A stretch of 42,945 bases of DNA, taken from positions 1 through 42,945 of the forward strand of contig NZ_JAAFKF010000023.1 of the NCBI RefSeq assembly GCF_013299175.1, read 5' to 3'. The DNA comes from Sphaerotilus sp. (lineage in GTDB: Bacteria; Pseudomonadota; Gammaproteobacteria; Burkholderiales; Burkholderiaceae_C). Positions within the stretch are counted from its first letter, which is position 1; each line of letters begins with the position of its first letter. The notes under the pieces are model-generated. The model had not been told where the DNA came from. It saw only the letters and a list, made by a program, of their open reading frames with translations, and ran no database searches. This document shows, in pieces, positions 26,601-36,444 of this stretch. The translations under genes were made by a program, and so were the position numbers.

Positions 26601-27278
26601 CTCTCCGCGCTGGCCAAGCCGCGGCAGATCACGGTCGATCTCGACGGCATCGGGCTGGACGATTGGCTCGACGAGCTGCGCCAAGTACCCGGCACCGACC
26701 AGCCCATCTGGCTGACGCTGGATGCGCGCCGGCTGTGCGTGTTCGACAAGAAAGCCCAGGTGCTGCGGCCAGTGGCGCACAAGCTGGTGCGGCCGTGGCT
26801 GCGGATGCTGGTGGCGGGTGCCTGTGGCATCGACCTGGAGGCGCGCATCGTGGCGCGGGATGCCCTGCTGGTGCTCACGCCGCCACGCGCTGTCGTGGCG
26901 CAGGCGGTGCTGGACGACCTGCTCGATGTCTGGGAGCAAGGCATGGTGCGCCCGCTGGCGGTGGCCTGCCGCACCGCGCTGGTCTGGCTCGCCGCCCGCG
27001 AGAAGTTCCCCGACCAGCCCGACAAGGCCGACGACGCCGCCCGCACCTGCTACGAAGGCAGCCACACCAGCCGCGGCGAAGTGCAGGACGCCGCGCTCGC
27101 CCGCCTGTTCCCGGACTGGGACACGCTGAGCGCCGATCCCGCCTTCGCGGAGTGGGCCGAACGGCTGTACGAACCCCTGCGCCAATGGGCCGCCGACCCC
27201 GCCCATGTGGCCGTGCTGCCCCTGCCCGATGCCCATCCCGGCGCCGACGAGGACGACGAGGACGCCCGCGATGACTGA
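23652..27278 (+). CDS. recC: Exodeoxyribonuclease V subunit gamma
   Basis: RecC subunit of the RecBCD helicase-nuclease, 1208 residues (E. coli RecC about 1120). It recognises Chi and splits the duplex ahead of the motors. Characteristic features are the N-terminal LVLHGNRLELL, VLLVQSNGIAEWMKM, LFGHSHLPWQTLQAL, DIVVMVPDIEPYAPIL, IPYEIAD and VVCLLGMNDGDYPRR, all in the family order. The helicase-like domains lack Walker motifs, as expected for RecC. The ATG at 23652 gives the family N-terminus. The stop overlaps the recB start by 8 nt. Confidence 0.94.
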   Translation: MPEIERNRSPITPGLLVLHGNRLELLQEAVFAWLERHPLDPLEQDVLLVQSNGIAEWMKMSLARRSGICAATRVELPARFLWRLYRAMLGRDGAPARSPLDKAPLTWRLMQALPAWIDTPGFEPLAQFLGTSPAADGTHDLGRRLQLAERLADLFDQYQLYRADWLDAWARGREVLIRANGVTEPLPDDQRWQARLWRRLVEGLDASGQRAVRSDVHRRFVAAVDAGEAPRQPLPRRVVLFGHSHLPWQTLQALAALAQRAQVLLAVPNPCQFHWADIIDGRELLRAPRQRHGHRQGRDLGALPLDQAHGQAHPLLAAWGRQGRDFIRLLDAFDDAETSRQRFQIPRIDLFDDGDGDTLLAQVQGAIRDGLPMDELVARVRPGQDTAPLPDTDRSIVFHVAHSAMREVEVLHDQLLHLLAHPGDTPLAPRDIVVMVPDIEPYAPILHAVFGQHAQHDPRHIPYEIADLRQRGRQPLLMAVEWLLRVTEQRCTASELRDLLDVPALARRFGLHDEDRATAARWLAGAGVRWGLDAAQRGGLGLGACGEQNTGLFGLRRMLLGYACGRSDTAGADAPWRAIEPYDEIGGLDAAIAGALAGLIDALRGWWLQASEPVPPAQWHARGQALLATFLDPADEDDRLMLAALDDALGRWLDDCEDAGFDAPVTLPVLREGWLSGVDEPSLNSRFLGGGVVFCTLMPMRAIPFEVVCLLGMNDGDYPRRAPRSDFDLMALPGQHRPGDRARRDDDRMLMLEALLAARRVLSISWAGRSVRDNTAQPPSVLVSQLRDHLAAGWGKAVVERLTTEHPLQPFSRRYFEATTAGEGDSALFTYAREWREAHEASDPVAAVANTGRAQGKLSASERTAMLPLTLRRLDHFLLNPVKDHFRERLGVVFQPLDLAVADDEPFDLNALDETLLLRELLESPDAEAPTALAACHAALHVRTERLVRRGDLPVGGLGQRWRGQFVQQSAPMALQWNVWRRELSALAKPRQITVDLDGIGLDDWLDELRQVPGTDQPIWLTLDARRLCVFDKKAQVLRPVAHKLVRPWLRMLVAGACGIDLEARIVARDALLVLTPPRAVVAQAVLDDLLDVWEQGMVRPLAVACRTALVWLAAREKFPDQPDKADDAARTCYEGSHTSRGEVQDAALARLFPDWDTLSADPAFAEWAERLYEPLRQWAADPAHVAVLPLPDAHPGADEDDEDARDD

Positions 27279-27618
27279 GCTGCTGGACCCCCTGACCCTG
27301 ACCCTGCCCCTGTCCGGCAGCCGCCTGATCGAGGCCAGCGCCGGCACCGGCAAGACCTGGACCATTGCCGCGCTCTACCTGCGGTTGGTGCTGGGCCACG
27401 GCGACCACGGGTGTGCCGCCGGACGCGAGGCCCGCCCGCTCGGCCCGTCGCAGATCCTGGTGATGACCTTCACCCGCGCCGCCACCCGCGAGCTGTCCGA
27501 CCGCATCCGCGCCCGGCTGATCGAGGCGGCGCAGTGTTTCCGCGGTGCCGCCCAGCCCGCGCCGCACGACACTTTTCTGCACGATCTGATCGCCGACCAC
27601 GGGGACGACCCGGAAGAG

Positions 27619-27745
27619 GACATCCGCTCGCAGGCCGCCTACCGACTGGCGCTGGCCGCCGAAGCGATGGACGAAGCGGCGGTCCACACCATCGACGCCT
27701 GGTGCCAGCGCATGCTGCGCGAGCACGCCTTCGACAGCGGCAACC
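27619..27745. repeat. 127-bp direct tandem repeat in recB, copy 1
   Basis: First copy of a perfect 127-bp tandem repeat beginning GACATCCGCTCG and ending AGCGGCAACC. It encodes RecB residues from about DIRSQAAYRL to AFDSGN. The boundaries are unambiguous: the flanking bases differ (g before copy 1, c before copy 2), so there is no microhomology at the junction. Confidence 0.97.
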
Positions 27746-27872
27746 GACATCCGCTCGCAGGCCGCCTACCGACTGGCGCTGGCCGCCGAAGCGATGGACG
27801 AAGCGGCGGTCCACACCATCGACGCCTGGTGCCAGCGCATGCTGCGCGAGCACGCCTTCGACAGCGGCAACC
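27746..27872. repeat. 127-bp direct tandem repeat in recB, copy 2
   Basis: Second copy, base-for-base identical with 27619-27745. Because 127 is not a multiple of three, it moves the downstream recB sequence to another frame. After this copy the authentic continuation (LFNEELVADEAE) follows. Confidence 0.97.
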
Positions 27873-30800
27873 TCTTCAACGAGGAACTGGTCGCCGACGA
27901 AGCCGAGTTGCTGGCGCAGGCGATGCACGATGTCTGGCGGCGCGAGGTCTACCCGCTGGAGACTGCGCCGCTGGCGGCATTGCTCGGGGTGTGGCCGTCG
28001 GTGGCGGTGATGCAGCAGCAGGTGCAGCCGCTGCTCCACCAGACCGAATTGCTGGGCGCCGACACCCAGCCCCGCGCCACGCTGGCGGACTGGCTGCCCG
28101 CCTGGGTGGACGAGCGCCACATGGCGGTGGCGCAGCTCAAGACCGGCTGGGCGGACAAGGCGCGGCGCATCGCCGGCTGGATCAACGCGCAGCAGCAAGG
28201 GCAGGGCGGTGTGAACCCCTTCAACGGCAACCTGCTGCGCGCCAGTTCGCTCGATGCCTGGATCGAACAGATCGTCGCCTGGGCGGACGACCCGGATGCG
28301 GACCTGCTGGTGCTGTCGCCCGACACTGGCCGGACCCGCCTGACGCCGGACGGCATCGTCAAGGCGTACAAGAAAGGCCACCGACCGCCACCGCTGCTGC
28401 CCGAGTTCGCCGAGTTCGAGGCGCTGCAGCAGGCCCTCGACATGCTGGAGCCGCTGGCGCCCCGCCTGCTGCGCCACCTCACGCACCGCGTGGCCCGCCG
28501 GCTCGACCAGCTCAAGCGCCGCAGCGCCCGCTTCGGTTTCGCCGACCTGCAGGCGCGGCTGGACCAGGCGCTCTCGCCCGAGGCGGGGGAGGCCGGCGAG
28601 CGCCTGCGCCAGAGCATCCTGGCGCAATACCCGGTCGCGCTGATCGACGAGTTCCAGGACACCTCGCCGCTGCAATACCGCCTGTTCGACCGCCTCTACC
28701 GCGTCGCCGACCACGACCCGGCCACCGCGCTGCTGCTGATCGGCGACCCGAAGCAGTCGATCTACGGCTTCCGTGGCGCCGACATCTACAGCTACCTGCA
28801 AGTCCGTCAGGCGACCGAGGGCCGCCACCACGTGCTCGGCACCAACTTCCGCTCGACCCGCGCGCTGATCGGCGCTGTCAACACGGTGTTCGCGCAGGCG
28901 GAGCGCCGCTGGTCGGGCGGCGCCTTTGCCTTCGCGAAGGGTGGGCCGCTGGCGTTGCCATTCGAGCCGGTCGAGGCGCGGGGCCGCAGCGAAGTGCTGG
29001 TCCGCGGAGAGGCGCTGCTGCCCGCGTTGACGGCCCGCGCGCTCGATGCCGCGATGCCCCAGCGCGCGCTCACCGACGCGCTCGCGCAGCACGCCGCGGA
29101 GCAGTTGGTGGACTGGCTGAACGACGCGACGGTGGGTTTTCGCGCCCCGGATGGTGCGTGGCAGCGGCTGGCGCCGGGGCATGTCGCCGTGCTGGTGCGC
29201 AGCCGGCGCGAGGCGGACGCCGTGCGGCTGGCGCTGCGGCGGCGTGGGGTCAGTTCGGTCTACCTGTCGGACCAGGATTCGGTGTTCGCCTCTGCCGAAG
29301 CGGCGGACCTGCTGCGCTGGCTGCAGGCGGTGGCCGATCCGCTGAACGCGCCGCTGGCCCGTGCCGCCTACGCCACGGCGACGGTCGGGCTGGATCTGGA
29401 GGCGCTGGCGCGGCTGGTGACGGACGAGCTGGCCTGGGACGTGCGGCTCGCGCAGTTGCAGCGCCTGCGCGGGGTGTGGCAGCGCCAGGGTGTGCTGACG
29501 CTGGTGCGGCAGACGCTGCACGCGCTGGACCTGCCAGCACGCTGGCTCGGTGCAGCCGATGCGCCTCCCGACGGCGAGCGCCGGCTGACCAATCTGCTGC
29601 ACCTGGGGGAGCTGCTGCAGGCCGCCGCGGCCCAGCTCGACGGCGAACAGGCACAGATCCGCTGGCTGGCCGAGCAGATCCACGGCTTCGGTGGCGCAGG
29701 CGACGAGCGGGTGGTGCGGCTGGAAAGCGACGCGGAGCTGGTGCAGGTGGTCACGGTCCACAAGTCCAAGGGGCTGGAGTACCCGGTGGTGTTCATGCCG
29801 TTTGCGTCGTCCTGCCGCGAGGTGGACCGGCGCGGGCGCCGCTTCATTCCTTGGGTGGATGGCGACGGTACACGCGTGCTCGACTTCACGCTCAGCGACG
29901 ACGCCATGGCGTCGGCCGATCGCGAGCGGCTGCGCGAGGACTTGCGGCTGCTCTACGTCGCGCTGACGCGGGCACGGCATGCGCTGTGGCTGGGCGTCGG
30001 GTTTCTCAAGAACAAGGGCAGCAAGTCGGGCGGCAACAAGCTGGACCGCAGCGCACTGGGCTATCTGCTCGGGGGCGGGCAGGGCGAGCTGTCGCCCGCG
30101 CTGGCGCTGGAGCGGCTGAACGACTGGGCGGTGCCGCACGATGGCGAGGCCACGCCCGGCAGCGTGTCCGTCGAGACGCTGCCGGCGCGCCCCGGCTACA
30201 CCCGGCTGCGGCGCGCGGTGACACCGGTCGCGCTGGCCGAGGCGCCGCGCTACCAGGCGGCGTTCGACCGCCGCTGGACCGTGGGCAGCTTCTCCGCGCT
30301 GGTGCGCGATCTGCGCAGCGGGCGCGAGGTGGAGGGCGACCGGTTGGTGCCCGCGTCGTCGTGGGCGGTCGATCCGGCGCGCAACGAGCAGTTGCGCGAG
30401 GAGTGGCTGGCGGATCTGGACACCACGGGACTGGCCATGGACGTGCCCGCACCGGTGCCTATGCCCATGCCCGTGCTGGCCGATGCCGCCTGGCACCGCT
30501 TCCCCAAGGGTGCTCTGGCCGGCAATTTTCTGCACGAGTTGCTGCAATGGCTGGCCGAAGAGGGCTTCGACCGCTGGAACACCCCGGCGGTGCAGGCGTT
30601 CATCCGCCGCCGCTGCGAGCGCAGCGGCCACACCGACCGTGCCGACGAGGTGGTGGCGTGGATGGGCGCGGTGCTGACCACGCCGTTGCCGGTGCTGGGG
30701 GGCGCGGCGTTGTCAGCGATCGGCGCGGTGCTGCCGGAGATGGAGTTCTGGATGCCGAGCGTGGCGCTGCACAGTGCCGCCCTCGACCGCGTCTGCCGCG

Positions 30801-31254
30801 AGCGCCTGTTGCCCGGTCAGGCGCGGCCGGCGCTGGTGCCGCGGGTGTTGCAGGGCCTGCTGATGGGCTTCGCCGATCTGGTGTTCGAACACGGCGGGCG
30901 CTGGTGGGTGCTGGACTACAAGTCCAACCACCTCGGCGATGGCGATGCGGACTACCATGCCGCCGCCCTCGACACCGCCATGCTCGCGCACCGCTACGAC
31001 CTGCAAGCGGCGCTCTACCTGCTGGCGTTGCACCGCCTGCTGCGCCAGCGGCTGGGCGAGGGTTACGACCCCGACTTGCATCTGGGTGGCGCGGTGTACC
31101 TCTTCCTGCGTGGTGTGCAGGGTCCGCAGGCGGGTTGCGTGGTGGTGCCGGCACCGCTGGCGCTGCTGGATGCACTGGACGCCTGTCTGAACGACCCGAC
31201 CCCTGGACCCGAATCCCAACCCGAACCCGACCTTGACCCGATGGTGAGTGCCTG

Positions 31255-33333
31255 ATGCTGCCGACCCTGGACCCCACCGGGCCGCTGACCGCCGCCGAGC
31301 TGCTTGCCGAACTCGACCGCTGGTGCGACGCCGGCTGGCTGCGCCGGCTGGACGTGGCGCTGGCGCGCTGGCTGGCCGCCGAGTTGCCGGACGCTGCACC
31401 CGAGCTGCTTCTGTCCGCCGCCTTGCTGGCGCAGCGCGAAAGCCGCGGCCACACCTGCATCGCGCTGGACGAGTTGCTGGCCCAGCGCCGCCCGGACGCG
31501 GTGGTCCGCCCGGACGACGACGCCTGGCTCGACGGCCCAGGTGCTGCGCGCGCTGCGCTGGCGGCCACTCTGCAGCGCCTGTCGCCTGACCGTGGCGACT
31601 GGCTGAACGGCCTGCAAGGCAGCGACGCCGTGGACGAGGGCATCGACGCCGCCAGCGGACAGGCGCCCCTGGTCCTGGAACACACTCCCGACGGCACACG
31701 CCTGTACCTGCGCCGCCACTGGCGCGACGAGCAGGCGGTGGCACGGGCGGTGTTGTCGCGCGCCGTGGGGCCGCATCCCGGCGAAGTGGTTCCCGATGCG
31801 GCCGTCGTGCGGGGTTGGCTGGACCGCTTGTTCGGCCCCGCCAGCGACCCAGCGTCCGTGGCCCCCGACTGGCAGCGCACCGCCTGCGCCATGGCCCTGC
31901 GTGGTCGGCTGGCGCTCATCACGGGTGGCCCCGGCACGGGCAAGACCTACACCGTCGCCCGCCTGCTGGCCTTGCTGTTCGCGCTGCACCCCGCGCCCGA
32001 GACGCTGCGCATCGCACTCGCCGCCCCGACTGGCAAGGCGGCGGCGCGGCTGAAGCAGTCGATCGACCAGGCCCTCGGCCAGCTCGGCGCCGCGCTGCCC
32101 GACGCGCTGGACTGGGCGCTGCTGGCCAAGCGCCTGAAGGAGGCGCTGACGCTGCACCGTCTGCTCGGCGCCCGCCCCGACACCCGCGCGCTGCGCCACG
32201 ACGCGCGCCACCCGCTGGATGTCGATCTGCTGGTGGTGGACGAAGCCTCGATGGTGCATCTGGAGATGATGGCCGCCCTGCTGGCCGCGCTGCCGGAGCG
32301 GGCGCGGCTGGTGCTGCTGGGGGACAAGGACCAGTTGGCGTCGGTGGAGGCGGGCGCGGTGCTGGGCGACCTGTGCGGACAGGCGGAACGCGGGCAGTAC
32401 GACGCCGACAGCGTGGCCTGGGTCGCGGCCTGCACCGGCGGGGCGGTGCCGCCCGCGCTGCGCCACCGCCCCGGCACGCCGCTGCCCGCGCTGGCGCAGC
32501 AGACGGTGATGCTGCGCGAGAGCCGGCGGTTTCAGGGCGCCATCGGGGCGCTGGCCAAGGCGGTCAATGCGGGGGATGTGCGTGGCGCGGATACCGTGCT
32601 CCGCGCGCCGGATGTCGCCGTGCAGCGGCTGACGCTGACCGAGGCACAGGCGTTGCCGGCGGTGCTGGGGCTGGCGCTGCAGGGACGCACGGGTGCGCCG
32701 ATCGGCTACGACCTCTACCTGGCCGAACTCCAGCAACGACCGCCCGCGGGCGACGCCGCTGCGCACCAGTCCTGGGTCGTGCGGGTCGTGCGGGCGTTCG
32801 AGCGGGTGCGGCTGCTGTGCGCACTGCGGGAAGGGGAATGGGGCGTGACCGGGCTGAATGCGCGCATCGAATCCCACCTGCGCAGCCGCGGTGCCATTGC
32901 GCGCCATGGCGAGTGGTACGCCGGCCGGCCCGTGATGGTCACGCGCAACGACGCCGCCCTCGGTGTCTACAACGGCGACGTGGGCGTGGCACTGCCGGGG
33001 ATCGATGGCGGCACGGGCCTGCGGGTGTGGCTGCTCGACGGGGAGGGCCAGCCGCCGCGCTCGGTGATGGCGAGCCGGCTGGCAGCGATCGAGACCGCGT
33101 TCGCGATGACGGTCCACAAGTCGCAAGGCTCGGAGTTCGAGCACGTCGCGCTGGTGCTGCCGCCGCACCTGACCCCGGTGCTGACCCGCGAGCTGGTCTA
33201 CACCGGCATCACGCGCGCAAAAGCCGCGTTCACCCTGGTGGCGCCGGATCCCGCGGTGTGGAGCCAGGCGCTGCAGCGGCGAACGCGGCGGGTGAGCGGG
33301 CTGCCCGGACTGTTGCTGTCCGGGCGCCGCTAG
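31255..33333 (+). CDS. recD: Exodeoxyribonuclease V subunit alpha
   Basis: RecD, the 5'-3' helicase of RecBCD, 692 residues (E. coli 608). An N-terminal RecB-interaction domain precedes Walker A LITGGPGTGKTYT (Lys230), VVDEASMVHLEMM (Walker B), LLGDKDQLASVEAGAVL (motif III), a later MTVHKSQGSEFEHV (motif V) and RELVYTGITRAK (motif VI). The ATG at 31255 shares one base with the recB stop (TGATG), so recB and recD are translationally coupled. A broken recB would therefore also lower recD translation unless ribosomes restart. It ends 18 nt from the convergent efflux gene. Confidence 0.95.
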   Translation: MLPTLDPTGPLTAAELLAELDRWCDAGWLRRLDVALARWLAAELPDAAPELLLSAALLAQRESRGHTCIALDELLAQRRPDAVVRPDDDAWLDGPGAARAALAATLQRLSPDRGDWLNGLQGSDAVDEGIDAASGQAPLVLEHTPDGTRLYLRRHWRDEQAVARAVLSRAVGPHPGEVVPDAAVVRGWLDRLFGPASDPASVAPDWQRTACAMALRGRLALITGGPGTGKTYTVARLLALLFALHPAPETLRIALAAPTGKAAARLKQSIDQALGQLGAALPDALDWALLAKRLKEALTLHRLLGARPDTRALRHDARHPLDVDLLVVDEASMVHLEMMAALLAALPERARLVLLGDKDQLASVEAGAVLGDLCGQAERGQYDADSVAWVAACTGGAVPPALRHRPGTPLPALAQQTVMLRESRRFQGAIGALAKAVNAGDVRGADTVLRAPDVAVQRLTLTEAQALPAVLGLALQGRTGAPIGYDLYLAELQQRPPAGDAAAHQSWVVRVVRAFERVRLLCALREGEWGVTGLNARIESHLRSRGAIARHGEWYAGRPVMVTRNDAALGVYNGDVGVALPGIDGGTGLRVWLLDGEGQPPRSVMASRLAAIETAFAMTVHKSQGSEFEHVALVLPPHLTPVLTRELVYTGITRAKAAFTLVAPDPAVWSQALQRRTRRVSGLPGLLLSGRR

Positions 33334-33351
33334 GCTGGGCGGGGTGGCGCG

Positions 33352-36300
33352 TCAGACGGGCTGGTCGCCGACTTCCGGATCGACGATGGGGCCGCGTCCG
33401 CTCCAGCGGTCCAGCGTCACGTAGATCACCGGCGTGATGTAGAGCGTCACGAACTGCGACACCACCAGCCCGCCGACCACCGCCAAGCCGAGCGGCTGAC
33501 GCAGCTCGGCCCCCGCACCCAGCCCGAGCGCGATCGGCAACGCCCCCATCAGCGCCGCCAGCGTCGTCATCACGATCGGCCGCAGCCGCAACAGGCAGGC
33601 TTGGCGGATCGCCTCGGTCGGGGTCATGCCCTGGTGGCGCTGCGCCTCCAGGGCGAAGTCGATCATCATGATCGCGTTCTTCTTGACGATGCCGATCAGC
33701 ATCAGCAGGCCGATCGTGGCGATCAGCGTCAGGTCCATCCCGAACAGCGTCAGCGTCAGCAGCGCCCCCACCGCCGCCGACGGCAATCCCGCCAGGATGG
33801 TCAGCGGGTGGATGTAGCTCTCGTACAGCACCCCCAGCAGCAGGTAGATCACCAGGATCGCCAGCCCCAGCAGCGCGAGCTGGCCGGACTGCGAATCCTG
33901 GAACACCGCCGCGTCGCCGCCGTAGGTGCCGATCAGCGTGGCGGGCATCTGCAGTTCGCGCACGTAGCCGTCGAGTTTCGCGGTCGCGGTGCCCAGCGGG
34001 ACATCGGGCGCGAGGTTGAAGCTCAGCGTCACCGCCTGCAACTGCCCCTGGTGGTTCACCGCCGTCGGGCCGATGGTGCGCTGCACGGTGGCAAACGCGC
34101 TCAGCGGCACCAGCGCGCCGGACTTGCTGCGCAGCGAGATCTTGTTGAAGGCGTCCTCGAACTGCTTGTCGTTTTCCGCTGCTTCCATCAGCACCTGGTA
34201 GGTGTTGCTGGGGGCGTAGATCGTGGAGACCTGCCGCTCGCCGTAGGCGCTGTAGAGGGCGCTGCGCAGGTCGGCCATCGACACGCCGAGCAGGGCGGCC
34301 TTGTCGCGGTCGATCTGGAGGCTGGCTTGCAGACCGCGTTGCTGCGAATCGCTGGTGATGTCGCGGAACAGGGTGTCGTCGCGCAGCTTGGCCTGGAGCT
34401 TGCCGGCCCATTCGTTGAGCGAGTCGGCGCTCACGCTCTGCAAGGTGTACTGGTAGCGGCTCTTGCTCTGGCGGCCACCGAGCTGCAGGTTCTGCACCGG
34501 GCGCATGAAGACCTGCACGCCGGGGATGCCGCGGGTCTTCTTGCGCAGGGTGTCGATCACCTGGGCCATCGGCGGGCGCTGGTCGCGCGGGTGCAGCGTC
34601 ACGAACAGGCGGCCGGTGTTCTGCGTTGAGCCGCCACCACCGCCCGTGAACGAGCTGACGGCGCGGATGGCCGGCTCCTTCTGGAAGATGTCCGCCACAC
34701 GGGTCTGGATCTTGAGCAGGGCGTCGAAGGAGATGTCCTCGGACGCCTCGATCGTCACCTGCATCTGCCCGATGTCTTCCTCGGGAAAGAAGCCCTTGGG
34801 GATCTGGATGAACAGCACCGCGGTCGCCACGAAAGTGCCCAGCGCGAACAGCAGCACCACCCAGCGGAACCGCAGCGCCCAGTCGAGCGTGCGGCCATAG
34901 CCCCGCAGCACGGCGCTGAAACCGCGCTCGAAGGTGCGGCCGAGCCAGTTTTCCTCTTTGGGTTCGTGGTGGCGCAGGAAGCGGCTGGCCAGCATCGGCA
35001 CCAGCGTCAGCGACACGACCGCCGACACCAGGATCGACAGCCCGACGACGACCGCGAACTCGTGGAACAGCAGCCCGATCACCCCCGGCATGAAGAAGAT
35101 CGGGATCAGCACCGCCACCAGCGAGATCGAGATCGACACGATGGTGAAGGCCATCTCGCGGGCGCCCTTGATGGCGGCCTCGAAGGGGGCCATGCCATCC
35201 TCGATGTGGCGGACGATGTTCTCCAGCATCACGATCGCGTCGTCCACCACCAGGCCGACCGCCAGCGTGATGCCCAGCAGCGAGACGTTGTCCAGGCTGT
35301 AGCCGCCCGCGTAGAGCAGCGACAGCGCACCGATCAGCGACACTGGCAAGGACAGCGCCGGGATCACCGTGGCGGCCACGCGGCGCAGGAACATGAAGAT
35401 CACCAGCACCACCAGCACCACCGTCAGCGCGAGCGTGAGGTTCACGTCGTGCAGCGCCTCGCGGATCGAGACCGAGCGGTCGTTGGCAGGTGTCAGGCGG
35501 ATCGAGGCCGGCAACTGCGTCTCGAAACGCGGCAGCATCGCCTTCACGCGATCCACTACCTCGACGGTGTTCGCGTCCGGCTGGCGCTGCACGGCCAGCG
35601 TGATCGACGGCTCGCCGTTGAAGCTGGCGAAGGTCTTGGCCGTCTCCACGCTGTCCTGTACCTCGGCCACTTCGCGCAGCCGGATCGGCGCGCCGTTGCG
35701 GGTGGCGACGATCAGGTTGCCGAACTCGCGGGCGCTGGCGAGCTGGCGGTTGGCGACGATGGTGAGGGTCTGGCGCGGGCCGTCGAGCGTGCCGACGGGG
35801 GAGTTGGCATTCGCACCGGCGAGTGCGGCGCGCAGCTCGTCCAGCGTCAGGCCACGTTGCGTCAGCGTCTCCGGCTTGACGCGGATGCGCACCGCAAACC
35901 GCTTCTGGCCGAAGATCGACACCTGCGCCACGCCGTTGATGGTGGACAGGCTTGGCGCGATCAGGTTCTCGGCGAACTCGTTGAGGTCCGACATCGACAT
36001 CGACGGCGAGGTCATGGCCAGCAGCAGCACCGGGGCGTCGGCCGGGTTGACCTTGCGGTACGACGGCGGCGAGGTCATGTCGGCCGGCAAGGTCCGCTGC
36101 GCACGGAACAGCGCGGCCTGCACGTCCACCGCCGCCGCGTCGATGTTGCGGCTGGTCTCGAACTCCAGCGTGATCGAGGTGCGGCCGAGCGTGTTGGTCG
36201 AGCTGATCGTGGCGAGTCCGGCGATGGTCGAGAACTGCTTTTCCAGCGGCAGTGCGACGGAACTCGCCATCGTGTCCGGACTGGCGCCGGGCAGGTCCGC

Positions 36301-36444
36301 CGAGACCTGGATCACCGGCGTGTTGTAGCTTGGCAGCGCGGCGACCGGGATCTTGCCCAGCGCCACCAGCCCACCCAGCACGATGGCGAGGTTGAGCAGC
36401 ACCGTCATCACCGGACGGCGGATGAACTGTTCGGTCAGCTTCAT
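33352..36444 (-). CDS. RND multidrug efflux transporter, inner-membrane pump (MdtB/MdtC-like)
   Basis: A 1030-residue HAE-1 type RND transporter with the usual 12 TM and two large periplasmic loops. The N-terminus MKLTEQFIRRPVMTVLLNLA is typical. The proton-relay pair is Asp401-Asp402 in GLVVDDAIVMLENI (TM4), and the matching TM10 Lys is in GIVKKNAIMMIDFALEA. FMFLRRVAATVIPALSLPVS and FLVPMLASRFL-like segments are as in MdtB/MuxB relatives. It uses proton motive force to expel drugs, detergents or aromatic compounds with its adaptor and a TolC-type outer-membrane channel (not present here). The start overlaps the adaptor stop by 4 nt. Confidence 0.93.
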   Translation of the reverse strand: MKLTEQFIRRPVMTVLLNLAIVLGGLVALGKIPVAALPSYNTPVIQVSADLPGASPDTMASSVALPLEKQFSTIAGLATISSTNTLGRTSITLEFETSRNIDAAAVDVQAALFRAQRTLPADMTSPPSYRKVNPADAPVLLLAMTSPSMSMSDLNEFAENLIAPSLSTINGVAQVSIFGQKRFAVRIRVKPETLTQRGLTLDELRAALAGANANSPVGTLDGPRQTLTIVANRQLASAREFGNLIVATRNGAPIRLREVAEVQDSVETAKTFASFNGEPSITLAVQRQPDANTVEVVDRVKAMLPRFETQLPASIRLTPANDRSVSIREALHDVNLTLALTVVLVVLVIFMFLRRVAATVIPALSLPVSLIGALSLLYAGGYSLDNVSLLGITLAVGLVVDDAIVMLENIVRHIEDGMAPFEAAIKGAREMAFTIVSISISLVAVLIPIFFMPGVIGLLFHEFAVVVGLSILVSAVVSLTLVPMLASRFLRHHEPKEENWLGRTFERGFSAVLRGYGRTLDWALRFRWVVLLFALGTFVATAVLFIQIPKGFFPEEDIGQMQVTIEASEDISFDALLKIQTRVADIFQKEPAIRAVSSFTGGGGGSTQNTGRLFVTLHPRDQRPPMAQVIDTLRKKTRGIPGVQVFMRPVQNLQLGGRQSKSRYQYTLQSVSADSLNEWAGKLQAKLRDDTLFRDITSDSQQRGLQASLQIDRDKAALLGVSMADLRSALYSAYGERQVSTIYAPSNTYQVLMEAAENDKQFEDAFNKISLRSKSGALVPLSAFATVQRTIGPTAVNHQGQLQAVTLSFNLAPDVPLGTATAKLDGYVRELQMPATLIGTYGGDAAVFQDSQSGQLALLGLAILVIYLLLGVLYESYIHPLTILAGLPSAAVGALLTLTLFGMDLTLIATIGLLMLIGIVKKNAIMMIDFALEAQRHQGMTPTEAIRQACLLRLRPIVMTTLAALMGALPIALGLGAGAELRQPLGLAVVGGLVVSQFVTLYITPVIYVTLDRWSGRGPIVDPEVGDQPV

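Larger units (their letters stand above)
27271..31255 (+). pseudogene. recB: Exodeoxyribonuclease V subunit beta, frame broken by a 127-bp tandem duplication
   Basis: RecB helicase-nuclease. The reading frame is correct from the ATG at 27271 (Walker A Lys28 in EASAGTGKTW; MTFTRAATREL) to about 27745. An exact 127-bp tandem repeat then shifts it by +1, and the authentic sequence resumes in another frame from the second copy to the stop at 31253. There the remaining motifs lie: DEFQDTSPLQYRLF, GDPKQSIYGFRGAD, VTVHKSKGLEYPVVF, VALTRARHALW and the C-terminal nuclease (GFADLVF...VLDYKSN). Removing one copy joins the two halves into one full-length RecB (about 1285 residues). Read as given, the product is about 158 RecB residues followed by a long nonsense tail. 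A restart at 27794 would lack the P-loop. Either a true mutation or an assembly artefact; recC and recD on both sides are intact. Confidence 0.9.

Noticed and set aside
23055..27365. A 1436-residue open frame on the minus strand opposite recC
   Set aside because: Low-complexity Gln/His/Arg composition typical of an antisense shadow; recC motifs are on the plus strand.
27470..30631. Long minus-strand frame opposite recB
   Set aside because: Antisense shadow; it also contains the duplicated 127 bp, but no protein-family features.
27873..31236. Continuation of the initial recB frame as a 1343-residue protein
   Set aside because: After the duplication this frame is Arg/Ala/Gly-rich nonsense, and the conserved RecB motifs are in a different frame.
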